Under the pieces are notes generated by a model. It made no database searches, was not told where the DNA came from, and saw only the letters and a program-made list of their open reading frames with translations. From a virus, in IMG/VR virus record IMGVR_UViG_3300017951_000034, positions 1-39,757 of that record: 39,757 bases of DNA; one strand, given 5' to 3'. Positions 7,202-19,600 of this stretch are shown in pieces (positions within the stretch are counted from its first letter, which is position 1; each line of letters opens with the position of its first letter). A program made the translations under genes and the position numbers.

Positions 7202-9481
7202 TTATGCCGAGAAAGATGCCCCAGTTGGTAAGATGTTGAAATCAATTACGATGAATTCAGCAGTCTTAGCAGGTTGTAAGAAAATCTGTCCAGCAAGTAT
7301 GTTTCTATCAACTACATCAGGTGTGTTGTTAGTTTCATCCATAACCACTTTGAATGCATACAATCCTTGTCTTTGTTGGATACCCTCTAAATAAGGTTGT
7401 ACTGTATTGATAAATCTACCTCTTGTTTGAGCAGTGTTTTGTTCGAATACCAAGTATCTTGAAGTACTTGCAACAAATTTCTTAACTGCAATCAACAATC
7501 TTCTTACATTGATTCTATCTAATGCAGAAGCCTTATCTTGTAGAGTTTTTTGTCCAAATGCAACAATACCTTGTCCTGGGAATGAAGCAATTGGGTTTAC
7601 TTTGTTTTCATATAAAGTATCTCTTTCAGAGTGAGTTAATCTATTCAATACTGATACTGCACCAATAATACCACCTCTATTCAGACCAGCAGGAGCAAAC
7701 CATTCAGCTGCAATTGCATCGTTAGCAGCAAATACTGCAGGTAACAATACTGAAGGTGGAACTGAAATTAATTTGTTAGTATTTGTATCTACTGTCTTAA
7801 CCCAAGGATAATAAGAACCTACATAGTTCGAATCGATTGAGTTAGCTTGAGTAGTTACTTGTGCAATTGTATCACTCACTCCAGTTAAGTCAGAGATAAA
7901 GAATGCATCTTGTCTTGCCTCTACCATATCAATCACATCAGTAGTTACTGCTGGGTGTAATCTTCTTACAATACCAGGTGTTACTACCATGTTAATATCA
8001 TACTCATCTTGATTTGAGATTGCATCGATTGCCTTCTTGTATGCAACTGAACCACTAGCAGTAGAATCAGTTAAATCAAATCCTTGTGAATTACCAGATG
8101 AGATTGAACTTCCTAATGCAATTTCTCTTGTAGGAGCCATACCATCAAATCCACCTTGGAATGCAAGTGAAAATTGTCTCTTAACCATATCTTCAGTTGC
8201 AGAACCAGTCATTTCTAATGAAAGTTGAGAATCAAATCCAAAATCTACATTTGAACCAGTTCCAGCACCATCAGGAATCGGATTTAGATAATTTAAATTG
8301 TCTTTCTTTACACCAGTTGTTTCAAAGTTAATACCAGCATACTGATAAGGATTACCAGTTGTATTTCCATTTGAAGTTGTTTGGTAAGTTACAGTTGGAA
8401 CAATACTTGAATCAGTTGCCTTGATAGGTAACTCATATGCACCGTGTCCGAATGGAGCAGCAGATACTGGGTAAGAACCTTGAGCACCTACTTCTACTCT
8501 AATGTATGATGAGTTATTTACCCAATCACCATTTTCAGTAATTTTACCATTTGAATCAACTGTATAATATCTATCACCAATTACTCTTGCGATATAGTTT
8601 GCAGAGTCTGGGTCAAGGTTTACATTATTAAAAGTTTCTAATACTACTTTTCTCTTGTCAGTATCAGAGAATGAACGAATTGTTACAGTAAATACTGAAT
8701 AATCTGTTCCACCATCCTCACCTGCTGCCTTAACACCAGAGATAGAAACTTTAAATCTTCTATTTTCACCATTTCCATGCCCTAAAGTATGGAATCTAAA
8801 TAAGTCATATCTTTCACCGGAGATTAATTGTGATTTGACCCATGGTGTATTTGCAGATGATGCATCATATGTGAAGTCTTGAGTTGGTAGTGAGATTGCT
8901 GAAATTACATTTGCGTCTCCACTACCACTAGCTGCATTTTCAAAGTAAGAATATACATATGCATCTTTTGGCCCTCTTGCAGATGTTCCAAATACATCAG
9001 TTACATCATTTCCAGCAGAAGGTAAAATAGATGAAGAAACTTCACCAATACCAGAACCACTAACAACAAATGAACCAGTTTCTGCTAAATCAGAAATAGT
9101 AAATCCACTAAATCCTACTTCAGCATCACCATTATCGGTTGAATGAAGTGTTGAAATTAATTTAAATCCGTTTGAACCAGATGTTGCAATACCAATAGGT
9201 GCAACTTGTTGATAACCACCTACACCTGCAACTCTAACGATTGTTGCAGTTCCAGCTTCTCTTAAATAATTCTGCACTGCATACTCTGTATAGTAAGTAC
9301 CATCAGGTGTACCAAATTTTTCTTCAAACTCCGATTGAGTTCGAACTACTGTGGGTACAAACGCAGGACCTTGTTTAAATGGTCCAATAAACGCTGCACC
9401 GATTTCTCCTACACCTTGTGCTAAAAACGATAAGTCATTTTCTCTCGTAAATACTCCAGGTGATACAATTCTTTCTGCCAT
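7202..9481 (-). CDS. Contractile tail sheath protein (gp18-like)
   Basis: This 759-residue protein starts SPGVFTRENDLSFLAQGVGE, the typical sheath N-terminus that reaches across to neighbouring subunits. The conserved C-terminal domain (about 600-759) contains LDRINVRRLLIAVKKFV, FEQNTAQTRGRFINTVQPYL, QGLYAFKVVMDETNN and a final AEFIVIDFNILPTG strand. The middle (~130-430) is a variable beta-rich insertion that would decorate the outside. T4 gp18 has 659 residues, so this member is about 100 longer, mostly in that middle. Its presence shows a contractile (myovirus) tail. GGAG lies 7 nt upstream of the ATG. The gene is followed after 52 nt by the tube gene. Confidence 0.97.
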   Translation of the reverse strand: MAERIVSPGVFTRENDLSFLAQGVGEIGAAFIGPFKQGPAFVPTVVRTQSEFEEKFGTPDGTYYTEYAVQNYLREAGTATIVRVAGVGGYQQVAPIGIATSGSNGFKLISTLHSTDNGDAEVGFSGFTISDLAETGSFVVSGSGIGEVSSSILPSAGNDVTDVFGTSARGPKDAYVYSYFENAASGSGDANVISAISLPTQDFTYDASSANTPWVKSQLISGERYDLFRFHTLGHGNGENRRFKVSISGVKAAGEDGGTDYSVFTVTIRSFSDTDKRKVVLETFNNVNLDPDSANYIARVIGDRYYTVDSNGKITENGDWVNNSSYIRVEVGAQGSYPVSAAPFGHGAYELPIKATDSSIVPTVTYQTTSNGNTTGNPYQYAGINFETTGVKKDNLNYLNPIPDGAGTGSNVDFGFDSQLSLEMTGSATEDMVKRQFSLAFQGGFDGMAPTREIALGSSISSGNSQGFDLTDSTASGSVAYKKAIDAISNQDEYDINMVVTPGIVRRLHPAVTTDVIDMVEARQDAFFISDLTGVSDTIAQVTTQANSIDSNYVGSYYPWVKTVDTNTNKLISVPPSVLLPAVFAANDAIAAEWFAPAGLNRGGIIGAVSVLNRLTHSERDTLYENKVNPIASFPGQGIVAFGQKTLQDKASALDRINVRRLLIAVKKFVASTSRYLVFEQNTAQTRGRFINTVQPYLEGIQQRQGLYAFKVVMDETNNTPDVVDRNILAGQIFLQPAKTAEFIVIDFNILPTGASFSA

Positions 9482-9557
9482 ATTATCTCCGTTTATTAAA
9501 TAAACAATTTAGTTATTACTACTATAAATATAACTAAAATATTGAAACCATCAATTA

Positions 9558-9941
9558 TTATACTTCAGGTGTTGGGGTTACCGAACCTGTTGACCATGGT
9601 AAGTCTTCTGTACTAACTTCTTCACTTGCATCATCGATTTCATCAATTTTCTTTTGAATCTGTTCAGAGATATGGTTCCAATATGAAGTTGCCGCACTTG
9701 ATGATACTATATTTTGTACCCAGCCAATTACTAAATCTTCGGTTAAGTCACCAAAAGCTACAAATTCATCAGCTGAACCAGAGTCAAAATCGATAGGAGT
9801 AGCTCCAATAAATGTTCCCTCTGTACCCGTTGTTGATTCAGTACCAGTACATTTCCATCTAGCATGTAGTACAACATTCTCATGCGCTCCTATTGTTTTT
9901 TTAGTCATTTGGGTAATTCCCCAAGAATAAGTTACTGCCAT
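9558..9941 (-). CDS. Small phage protein of a widespread tail-linked family (DUF7936-like)
   Basis: This 127-residue acidic protein begins VTYSWGITQMTKKTIGAHEN and has a beta-rich first half, a LTEDLVIGWVQNIV motif at ~68-80, a helical stretch rich in Ile, Gln, Lys and Asp, and an LPW motif near the C-terminus. Small proteins with this WxIT...LTEexVIxWV...LPW layout are common next to tail or tail-fibre genes of many phages; I recall the family as DUF7936, without an established function. AAGGA lies 6 nt before the ATG. Upstream is an unusual 94-nt gap with a duplicated block. I cannot assign a role beyond likely virion or tail association. Confidence 0.75.
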   Translation of the reverse strand: MAVTYSWGITQMTKKTIGAHENVVLHARWKCTGTESTTGTEGTFIGATPIDFDSGSADEFVAFGDLTEDLVIGWVQNIVSSSAATSYWNHISEQIQKKIDEIDDASEEVSTEDLPWSTGSVTPTPEV

Positions 9942-9961
9942 TTTATTTCCTTTTTTTTATA

Positions 9962-10034
9962 TATAAATATATAGACTATTTCTTAAACACAAAATAATCA
10001 CTTATAAATATAACCGAAGTTTCTTAAACACAAA
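9962..10034. repeat. Imperfect tandem duplication in the gap upstream of the 127-aa gene
   Basis: Two copies about 32 nt long start at 9962 and 10003, 41 nt apart. Both begin TATAAATATA and end in TTTCTTAAACACAAA on the plus strand; the middles differ. Such a repeat in a non-coding gap suggests a duplicated promoter or regulator-binding unit, but no function can be shown from sequence. Confidence 0.75.
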
Positions 10035-10035
10035 T

Positions 10036-10278
10036 TTAAGATATACTACCAGAAGTTTCTACGAAACTACTTGATACCTCTGTCCAAATAGTCTGAATAA
10101 ATACAGATTCACTTGCATATAAGTGGTCTTCATTATTGAATTGATAAAGAGTATGGGCATGACTTCGATTGATTTCTTCCCCATCTTCAATAAATGATAC
10201 TCTTTTAACAACTTCCATACTTGGATTTTGTACATTTACATCTAATTTGTTTAAAACTATTTCTTTTTCTATTGCCAT
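10036..10278 (-). CDS. Small conserved-type phage protein next to the fibre gene
   Basis: This 80-residue protein begins MAIEKEIVLNKLDVN and contains VVKRVSFIEDGEEINRSHAH (~24-43) and SVFIQTIWTEVSSSFVE near the end. The pattern of a strand pair, 'EDGxEIxRSxxHxL', and a late 'IW' helix occurs in small proteins that accompany fibre genes in many phages; I know no established function. It starts 6 nt after the stop of the 3171-aa fibre, with only an A-rich stretch upstream, so it is probably coupled to the fibre. The 94-nt gap after it holds the tandem duplication. Confidence 0.65.
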   Translation of the reverse strand: MAIEKEIVLNKLDVNVQNPSMEVVKRVSFIEDGEEINRSHAHTLYQFNNEDHLYASESVFIQTIWTEVSSSFVETSGSIS

Positions 10279-10284
10279 CTTTTA

Positions 10285-10656
10285 TTATTTCTTTAATAAT
10301 TGTTTCAGCATCTCTTTCATTTCAGAGAGTTCTGATTTTAAATATTCGATTTCTTCTTTTTGAGAATCTACTATTTCTTTTTGTTCATTAATTGCATTAA
10401 CTAAAAGAGGTACTACCTTATCATATTGGATTGTCATATAATCATATCCTAATGATTCAGCAAGTGGAGCAGGTTTTACAATTTCAGGAAGAATTGATTT
10501 AACATCCTGAGCAGATAAACCTACTTGTAATTCTCTACCTTCATATCCTATTAAGTTAGCCTCTTTATTGTTTCTATAATAGAAACCATTTAACTTACCA
10601 ACTTTTTCAAGAGCATTTTCGATATCACCTTCTTTATCCTTCAATCTCATATCAGA
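10285..10656 (-). other. Predicted self-released S74 chaperone fragment
   Basis: From Ser3049 to the C-terminus (123 residues) the fibre matches the endosialidase-type intramolecular chaperone. It has SDMRLK with Ser and Lys five residues apart, VGLSAQDVKSILPEIV, YDYMTIQYDKVVPLLVNAI and a final coiled coil. The known mechanism predicts autocleavage between Tyr3048 and Ser3049 after trimer folding. Cleavage here is inferred, not shown. Confidence 0.85.
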
Positions 10657-13600
10657 ATAGTAAGCGATTACGTTTGATGATGCTCTCATATCACCATTAA
10701 CTCGCCAACCCCAAGATTCAGCTCTACCTTTCCAAGAACCATTATAATCAATTTCCATGTATGAGTTATGAATACCATAAATCATCCACTCATTGTTTAC
10801 ATCATTGTAGATACCAGTAGAAGAACTACCATTATGCATAAACACTGCTCTACCAGAAATAGACCACCCTTCCCATCCATTAACACCTCCACCATAAGTA
10901 GAAACATTACCATACTGTCCACCTTGTGCACCTACTGCCCAAAGTCCGTATCCATAAGATTGGAAGTAAACACCAGTAGCACCTTGAGGTCTGAACCAAT
11001 CGTTTGCTAATACATAACGAAGTTGTGATGTACCATTTGGATTACAATAATAACCAGTATCGTTTGCATCATAATAGCTACCAGCATACATTGCTCCACC
11101 ATTTCCATTGTTTTCATCTAAAACAGGAATAGTTCTCCAACCACGGAATCCACCCCAAGTTGAACGGAATCTCAAGTTAGTAATAGGTCCACCAACCATT
11201 TGCCATCCATAACGAGATGAACCGTTTGAATAGTGATATGATTGAATACCTACCCAGTGCGATGTACCCGAAGGTTGGTTACCTGGATTGGACCATGTAT
11301 CAATAAATCCTGAACCCCAATCTGCAACTGCAGTTGTGAAATCTTGTCGACCCCAACCATAGGCACCAGTCCAATAGTTAGTATCACCAGTAATTCTTGG
11401 TCTTGCTCTGTAATATTCACCACTATCTCTCGTATGACCTGGTTGACCTAACCATGCCATTGTTCTAGCATTAGCACCTTCAAATCTTGTAGAGTGTCCA
11501 GATGCACCATCGAAATAATAACCAGTATTATTTGAATCATAGAAAACTGGTGCTCTTAATGAATCTCCAGCTTGTAGGTTGTAGTTAACATATACATTGT
11601 TTGTACCCAATGGGTCAGTTGAGTTGTTAACAGACATTACCTGCGTTGCCATATTGTAATCGTTGTAGAAACGCATACCATTGTAAGATGCGTTTGCTCC
11701 AAACTTAATACCAGTATGGAATGCAATCCTTAAATCAGGATATCTATAAGACCACCCACCACCTTCTCTATAAATAGCATATGCAGTACTTCTACCACTT
11801 GAGAAGTATAATCCGAATTCCGTATTTGATGATACATCATAGTTGTTTGCAAATCTAAATGCTTGTGATACATTACTTCTTGATGTACCATTTCCATCCC
11901 AATAATAGTATGTATCGTTATTATCATAGATAAATGGAGTACGAGTTTCTACATAGTTGTAAACTCTACCACCAGTATCAATTAATAATCTAGCAGTACC
12001 CCAACTACCATTTCTATATCCGTGGTTTTGGTTGATTCTAAAGTTATCATCTGCATATCCATATCCAACAGACCAAGTTGTACCGGTCATTGCAGATGAG
12101 AATAAGATAGAAGGTCTATCTCCACCACCACTTCCTTCAGTTCTAAATTCACCGGTAATACCCCAAGAGTGATTACCATACTGATTCCGAACTAATAGGG
12201 TTACACTATTTCCAGCTGTACCACCTGAACCTGTTTTAGTTATTTGCATTACAGGCCCACTTGTTCTACCAAAATTGATGAATCCCCAAGGGTCCATATA
12301 ATATCCACTATTGTTTCTATCACGGTAGAAATCAGCTCTTTGTTCACCAATGGTGTAAGCACCACCACTATATGTTTCTATTTTTCTTGAACCATTGTAG
12401 TATAAACCAACCCAAGAGTTTCTATACATTAAGACAGCCCATTCGTTGTTTACATCATTATAGAGACCAGCTGCAGAAGAACCATCGTGCATGAATACCC
12501 ATCTTCCTTCGATTGAATATCCAGACCAACCATTTAGTCTTCTATCAACACGCATTGTACCATAAGATGCACCAACGGTATCAATACCAATCCGAGCCTC
12601 TAATGAACCGTTATCTGAATAGAAATAAGTACCATTATCATTTTGGTGTCTAATTGCCCAACTTCCACCAGAATCTAATAAACCAATTTCATTGGAGTTA
12701 GTTGCATATAAATAACCTCTGGTATTATTACCTGCAGTAGCCATGTTGATTTCAACTGTCGATTGAGTACCATATAATCTCCAAGTTCTATTTCCAGTTG
12801 AGTACCAATGCATTCCAGTTGCTTGGTTATATAAACCTTCACCACTATTATCATTTCTAAACCAGTTTCTAGCGTAGATTTCAGTACCTCTAATGTCACC
12901 CATATTTGAGTAACCATCTGGATTTACATAATATCCTGTATTAGTCCAATCATAATAAATTGGAGACCTCATATCAGAATTGTGTCTTGCGTAATCATGA
13001 TTTAGTAGGAAAGATTCACTACCACCACTTAACAATCTTAAACCATAAGTGTGGTTACTTGCCATACGAAGGTCAATTCCGTAATCCAAGTTACCAGTAA
13101 CAATCATACCCCAATCATTATTGTTTGGTTTGTTAATCCATAAGATTGCATCATCACCAGAAGCTTGGTTATCAATACCATCTAACCTTAAACCACTCAT
13201 TATTGATGTATTACGAGGGTCTACTCTATATCCACTATTGTCTAAATCATAGAATATTCTTGATTGTAGATAATCATAGAAAATACCCCAACCATCAACT
13301 CTCAAGTTTAAGTTACCAACATCGGAACTCATTCTGAATTCACCTGCACCACCAATTAAATCAATACCAGATTGATTATCCCAATGGGTATTGGTTCTTA
13401 ATCTCATTGTACCACCATTCTGATATGGCATTCTGATTTCTGAGCCAAAATCTCCAAAATATGAAGTATTTGTATCGTAATATCTACTCGATGCAATTGC
13501 ATTGTCCATCGATGGGTATGCGATGGTATCAGGTGAGAAATCTGAAATATTTGTTGCACCAGGTGATTGGTTAATATACGCCCATGAACGACTTGGTGTA

Positions 13601-16600
13601 CTATCTGTAAATGTTACATCTCTATTAGTTCTAATAATTGCATCTACTTGTGCATAATATCTAACATCAACATAAACTGGTACATATCTGATATCACCAC
13701 TAATAGTTACAGGCGAACCAATTCTTACTCGATAATAATCATATCCCCAAGTTCTATTTTCAACTAATCTTGCTTGATACCCATTATAGTATCCCCAATA
13801 AACCATATAGGTCTTTTTAGAACCTCTACCAAAGTACCTTTCATGTAATTCTACTTCAAAAGTACCAGTAGAGTTCCAATCATTCCAGTCCATTGAAATT
13901 CTAGCAATTTCAAATGTACGAGCTTGAGTTCCACTTGCAGTCATTGTAGATTTAATTGGAACCGTATAGAAGTCATCTAATGCAATGTAATCTTCTGCTA
14001 CAATTGGCCCATTTAAGTCTAAAGTACCATCAACTCTTAAATTATTTAATCGAGAATCACTATTAGGTTCGATTCTATAAGCAGAGTTATCAGTATCAGT
14101 TAATGCTCGTGTTATAACTTGATTATAGAAGTTACCCACCTCAGCAGTAAGTTGAGCATTTCCAGAACCAGTATCACCATAAAAAACAAATTCTGCACCA
14201 GCACCATTTGGATTACCATCGTTAACTCTAATTTCAGCATCATATGATGTATTAATAAATCCAATTCTGTTACCAGTTACTAATAAATTATTTAAACGAG
14301 ATGTTCCAGCTGGGTCAACATAATATGAAGTGTTATGGTCATAATAAATTGAAGCCCTCACTTGACCTCCAAAATATGTGTTACCATTATCTAAATCAAT
14401 AGAAGCACGTAGACTACCATTACCAATGAACACAAATTCATTTGGATTTGAAGAACTCCAATATGAACGATATGGGTTATCATTTCCAGCCCAGAAAATA
14501 CCCCAATCTGTTGCAGTTTGCCAAATCCAATGTGAATAATCTTGTGCTTTAATAACTGCATTGTTATTACCATCACCAGATGTTTGGAAACCTATTCTAT
14601 TAATAATACCATTGGTATTAAGTGCAACACTTGTATTTCCTGCAGCAGGATTTAGATAATATCCCGTGTTATTGTATCTTCTGAATGTTCCAAAGTCTGC
14701 ATTATTAGTTGAGTAAACAATCTTATTATTTCTAACTCTCAACAAACTACCTTCGGTCATGTACCAACCACCACCCCATCCAAAGCCAATTTCTTCATCT
14801 TTGAAGAATGATGATGTACTTCTACCAATTATCAATGCATCTGCATTATTTCTTAATTGAATAGAACCATCAACATGAAGTACACTACTATTTAAACCAG
14901 ATACTAATGGTGTATTATCACCAGATGAGTATCTTACTGTTGTATCACCAACTATTAATTGTCCTTGATTTACGGTTCTTGTAGCAGAATCACCTAATTG
15001 AAGGATATCTGGGTCAGTACCTTCATCCATTTCCATCATTCTTCTGCCACCAGCATACAAATACATTCTATCTGTTTCGAATAAGATATAGGTGTTTGTG
15101 TCACCATTATGTCTGATATAATCATCTACCCGTAGTTCATGCATATATGAAATAGAGGCAGGTTCTGTGAAGTATGCTGCATTATCTCTATCATAATAAC
15201 GATAGAAGTATGCATTTCCACCATAAAGGTCACCTGTATTAGATGTGTTGTTTGTAGTAAGAACTAATGATGCTGTTCTTGTTTGTTCAACACCACTAAT
15301 TGATGTTACAAAATCAACACTCCAACCACTACCCCAGTTTGTAGAATATCCACTATGTCCTGTTTGTACTTCAGTTATGTAAACTTGTGGGTAAGACCAA
15401 GTTGTATTTGTTTCACCAATTGTGATAAATTCTCTACTACCATCATCACCCCATCGTATAGTAAATGCACTTCTACCGGCATCAGTTAATTGAGTAGCAA
15501 ATATGTTATACCAGTTACCTGGTCCATAGTTGTATCCACCAATTTCAAAAGTTGAACTTCTACCAGTTGAGTATTCATAAACTTTTATAGTCATTCTCAA
15601 CATCGTAGAAGAATTTCTTCTATTTTGTGGTAATCTAATTCTTATGGCACCAGTTGTACTTCCAGCATTTGAAGTAGATGTTCCACCTTCTGGATTTACA
15701 AATCTTCTTTCTGAACTTCCGTATAAATTAGAAACTTTAATTCTATTTAATCTTGATGTTGAATTAAAATCACCATAATAACCAGTATCAGTCCAGTTAT
15801 AATAAGTTGGGAAGTATGCATAGTCAGATGTATCATATGCCTGAATCCCTCCATCAAACTGAACTCTCTTATTAAAGTAGAAGTTTCCTCTATCAGTTTG
15901 GAAATGAGCATATGTACCATTCATTGGGCCCATATCAACATATCCACTATTAGTTCTAACCCTTAATGAGTTTCCACTACCTTCTTCTAATTGAGTATTT
16001 GAATCATTAATTTGGTATTCACCATAAACTCTAACACCCGTTGATATAGTTCTTAATTTTTCAGAATTATTTGCATAAAGTTGTACATAATGACCATTTG
16101 CAGTAGATGAAGATGGATTCCAAAATTTAGCAATATCATATGCTCCACCAGAACCACCTCTAATATGTAAACCTTGTAGGGTGTTCCACTTCATTCCATC
16201 TAATGTACCACTACCTGCAGCACCTCTACCACCAGGGCCACCATAGTAATCATTCCAAAGAACATGATTTGCATCAGTTCCACCATTAAACCAAATAGCA
16301 TTGTTAGTATAATTTCTTGCTAGTCTTAAACCATTGGTTCTTAATTCCAAATCTCTTAAAATAGAACTACCATTACCATCGATTCTATATGTAGTATCAG
16401 TCCAATTATAGAATATATCAGACCTAAATGAACCAGGCGTTGTTACATATCCCTCTGAATTGTATATAGAATGTCCATATGTAAATTTCCAATATTTTGT
16501 TGGATATGAATCATTACCACCCAATGCAATATAGAAACCAGTATCATTATCACCCCAAGCAGAAGCCCGTTTATAAAGACCCACATTCATATGAGTTCTA

Positions 16601-19600
16601 TAGCCAGAAGTATATCTACTTCTCATATGGAATGCTGGAAGGAATGTGTCAGTTGTACCAACATTTACTTCATCGTAGTAAATTGGTGCATTAGTAAGAG
16701 ATGTTACTGCAGTTTGGTCATAATCAGCAGGAGTATCTGGTGTTATTCTTCCAGTTACATCTAATGTGGTACTTACTTTTACTGCTGAGTTATTTACTTC
16801 TAATCGTTCTACGTTATTAGTTACAATTCTCCATTGGTCAGTTGCATGGAATTGCATATAAGTTCCCGTATTACCATCGTGATAAATTCGGTCTCTTAAA
16901 TAAATGTCCTCAACATCATTAATTACATTTGAACCAAGAGTTAAAGTACCATTTAAGGTCATTCCAGCAAATGTTGGTGAATCGGTTGTACGAACATTTT
17001 GGTCCATTGCGTACAACTCATTATCACCATGTCCAGTATTCAGTTTAGTTGCATTTACAACACCAGTAAAGGTTGCTTCGCCATTTGCTGCAATTGCTAA
17101 TCTTTCTACGGCAGCAGTTCTAAATGATAAAGTTCCACTACCACCATAATTTCCTATGGTTAAAGTTCCTCCTATTGTTCTTATTATCTGGTCACCATAT
17201 ATGGTCATTGTACCAGTAGGCCCAAAATTGTATCTTTCCCCAACACCTAAAGTTGAAAATTTAATTGAGTCTGCAGTTGGAGTATATATTGTACTTTGAT
17301 TATTACCTGTGAAGTAAATTCCCTCTTTTACATGAAATCCACCATCGGTTTCTAAAGTTGAATCCGCATACCATCTATCATTTGATTCCTTCCAATAAAA
17401 TTGTTTTGTTGCCGAAGAACCTCTTAAAACTTCAATACCAGAATTTTCCGAAGGAGTACCTGATGTGAAGTTTGAATTAAGAGTAATAATATTATCTGCC
17501 AACTGAATAGTTTCGGTATTCACAATTGTTTGAGTACCCGTTACATTCAGATTACCTGTTATATTTAGGGTTGTTCCATCAAAAGTAAGATTTGATTCAA
17601 CCGTTGCATTTGGTGCTGAACCATTTAATGTAATTACACCATTATCAGTATTACCGGTTAGAGAAAGTAATCCACTTGTTCCTCCACTACCAGATGTACC
17701 AGAGCTTCCACTTGAACCAGATGAACCACTACTTCCACTCGAACCAGAAGACCCAGCAGAACCATCAGTACCACTTGAACCAGATGAACCACTTGAGCCA
17801 GATGACCCACTCGAACCACTCGAACCACTACTACCGGAACTTCCGCTTGAACCAGAGGTACCAGATGTACCACTCGAGCCAGATGAACCATTTGTACCAC
17901 TTGAACCGGATGAACCAGATGTTCCACTCGTTCCACTCGAGCCAGATGAACCATTTGTACCACTTGAACCGGATGAACCAGATGACCCACTCGAACCCGA
18001 AGAACCACTTGTACCAGGGTCTCCATCTACACCTTGTGCACCATCAGTACCAGATGAACCACTTGAGCCAGATGAGCCAGAAGAACCATCAGAACCAGAA
18101 GAACCACTTGAACCAGATGAACCACTTGAGCCACTTGAACCTGAGCTACCAGATGAACCAGATTCTCCTGTTAAACCACTTGAGCCCGATGAACCACTTG
18201 AGCCAGATGAACCACTTGAGCCACTACTACCCGATGTACCAGGCGTACCACCTTCACCAGATGCACCATCTCTACCACTCGTTCCACTCGAACCACTTGA
18301 ACCACTACTTCCGCTCGTTCCAGGATTTCCATCTATACCACTTGAACCACTCGAACCACTACTACCACTTGAGCCAGATGAACCACTGCTACCACTTGAA
18401 CCAGATTCACCACCAACACCATCTATACCAGAAGAACCACTACTACCACTCGAACCAGATGAGCCTGATGACCCCGATGAACCACTTGTACCAGGTGCAC
18501 CATCTTCTCCACTTGAACCAGAACTACCCGATGAACCACTTGAGCCAGATGTACCAGGGTTACCCTGTGGGCCTTGTGGACCATCTATACCACTCGAACC
18601 ACCAGAGCCCGATGTACCAGAACTACCACTACTTCCACTTGAACCACTGCTTCCACTTGAACCACCACTACCAGAAGAACCACTTGAACCACTTGAGCCC
18701 GAACTTCCACTACTTCCACTTGAACCTGCAGAACCATCAGTACCGGCACTACCATCAGTACCACTACTTCCACTGCTTCCACTCGAGCCACTTGAACCCG
18801 AACTTCCACTTGAACCACTTGAACCACTTGAGCCCGAAGAACCAGATGAACCAGATGAACCCGAAGTTCCACTTACACCACTTGAGCCACTCGAACCACT
18901 TGAGCCACTTGAGCCAGAAGAACCAGATGAACCAGAAGTTCCACTTGTTCCACTCGTACCACTTGTTCCAGCAGTACCTGCAGCTTCTTCCCAACCAGTT
19001 GATGTATATCTATAAATGTTTGTGTCAGTATCGTTATAATATAATTGTCCGATTTGTCCACCTGCAGGTTCTGAACTAAAGACTGGAATTACAACCGAAT
19101 CTTTAATTAAAACTGAACCTGTGAATTGATGTGTATCTGAAGATTCATCACCAAACACATTCGAACCAGATGCATAAATTACTGATGATGATACAAAAGT
19201 TGTTATTAATTCAGTTGATGTTATAGTTCCACCAACTGTTAAATCATTTGTTATTGTAGCATTATTACCAACACTTAAATCACTATCTAATGTAGTATTA
19301 CCCGTTACATCTAATGTATTATCTATATCAGTTGCTACATTTACTTGTAATCCATTGTTTGGAGAAATTACTGCTTCTGCAGAACCAGATTTTAATCTAT
19401 CAATGTCACCAATTGCATCAGCAGGTACATTATATAAACCACCACCATCACCTCTATAAAGGGATGCAGATACAATACCATCTATATTTGTATTGACATT
19501 TATTTCTAAAGTTGTACCATTAGATACCGATGCAGTTGCATTTCCTTCTGCTATTCTTGAAATATCACCAGTAAGTGCTGTTGTTGGAATACTTTCTAAT

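Noticed and set aside
9511-9537. Hairpin TAGTTAT/ATAACTA in the gap upstream of the sheath gene as a terminator
   Set aside because: The stem is short and AT-only with a long loop, and no T-run follows in the direction of transcription.
17676-19079. Plus-strand 467-codon frame rich in His, Asn, Tyr, Met
   Set aside because: It is a shadow of the GSS/GTS array in the 3171-aa fibre; the sense frame continues as a coherent fibre on both sides.
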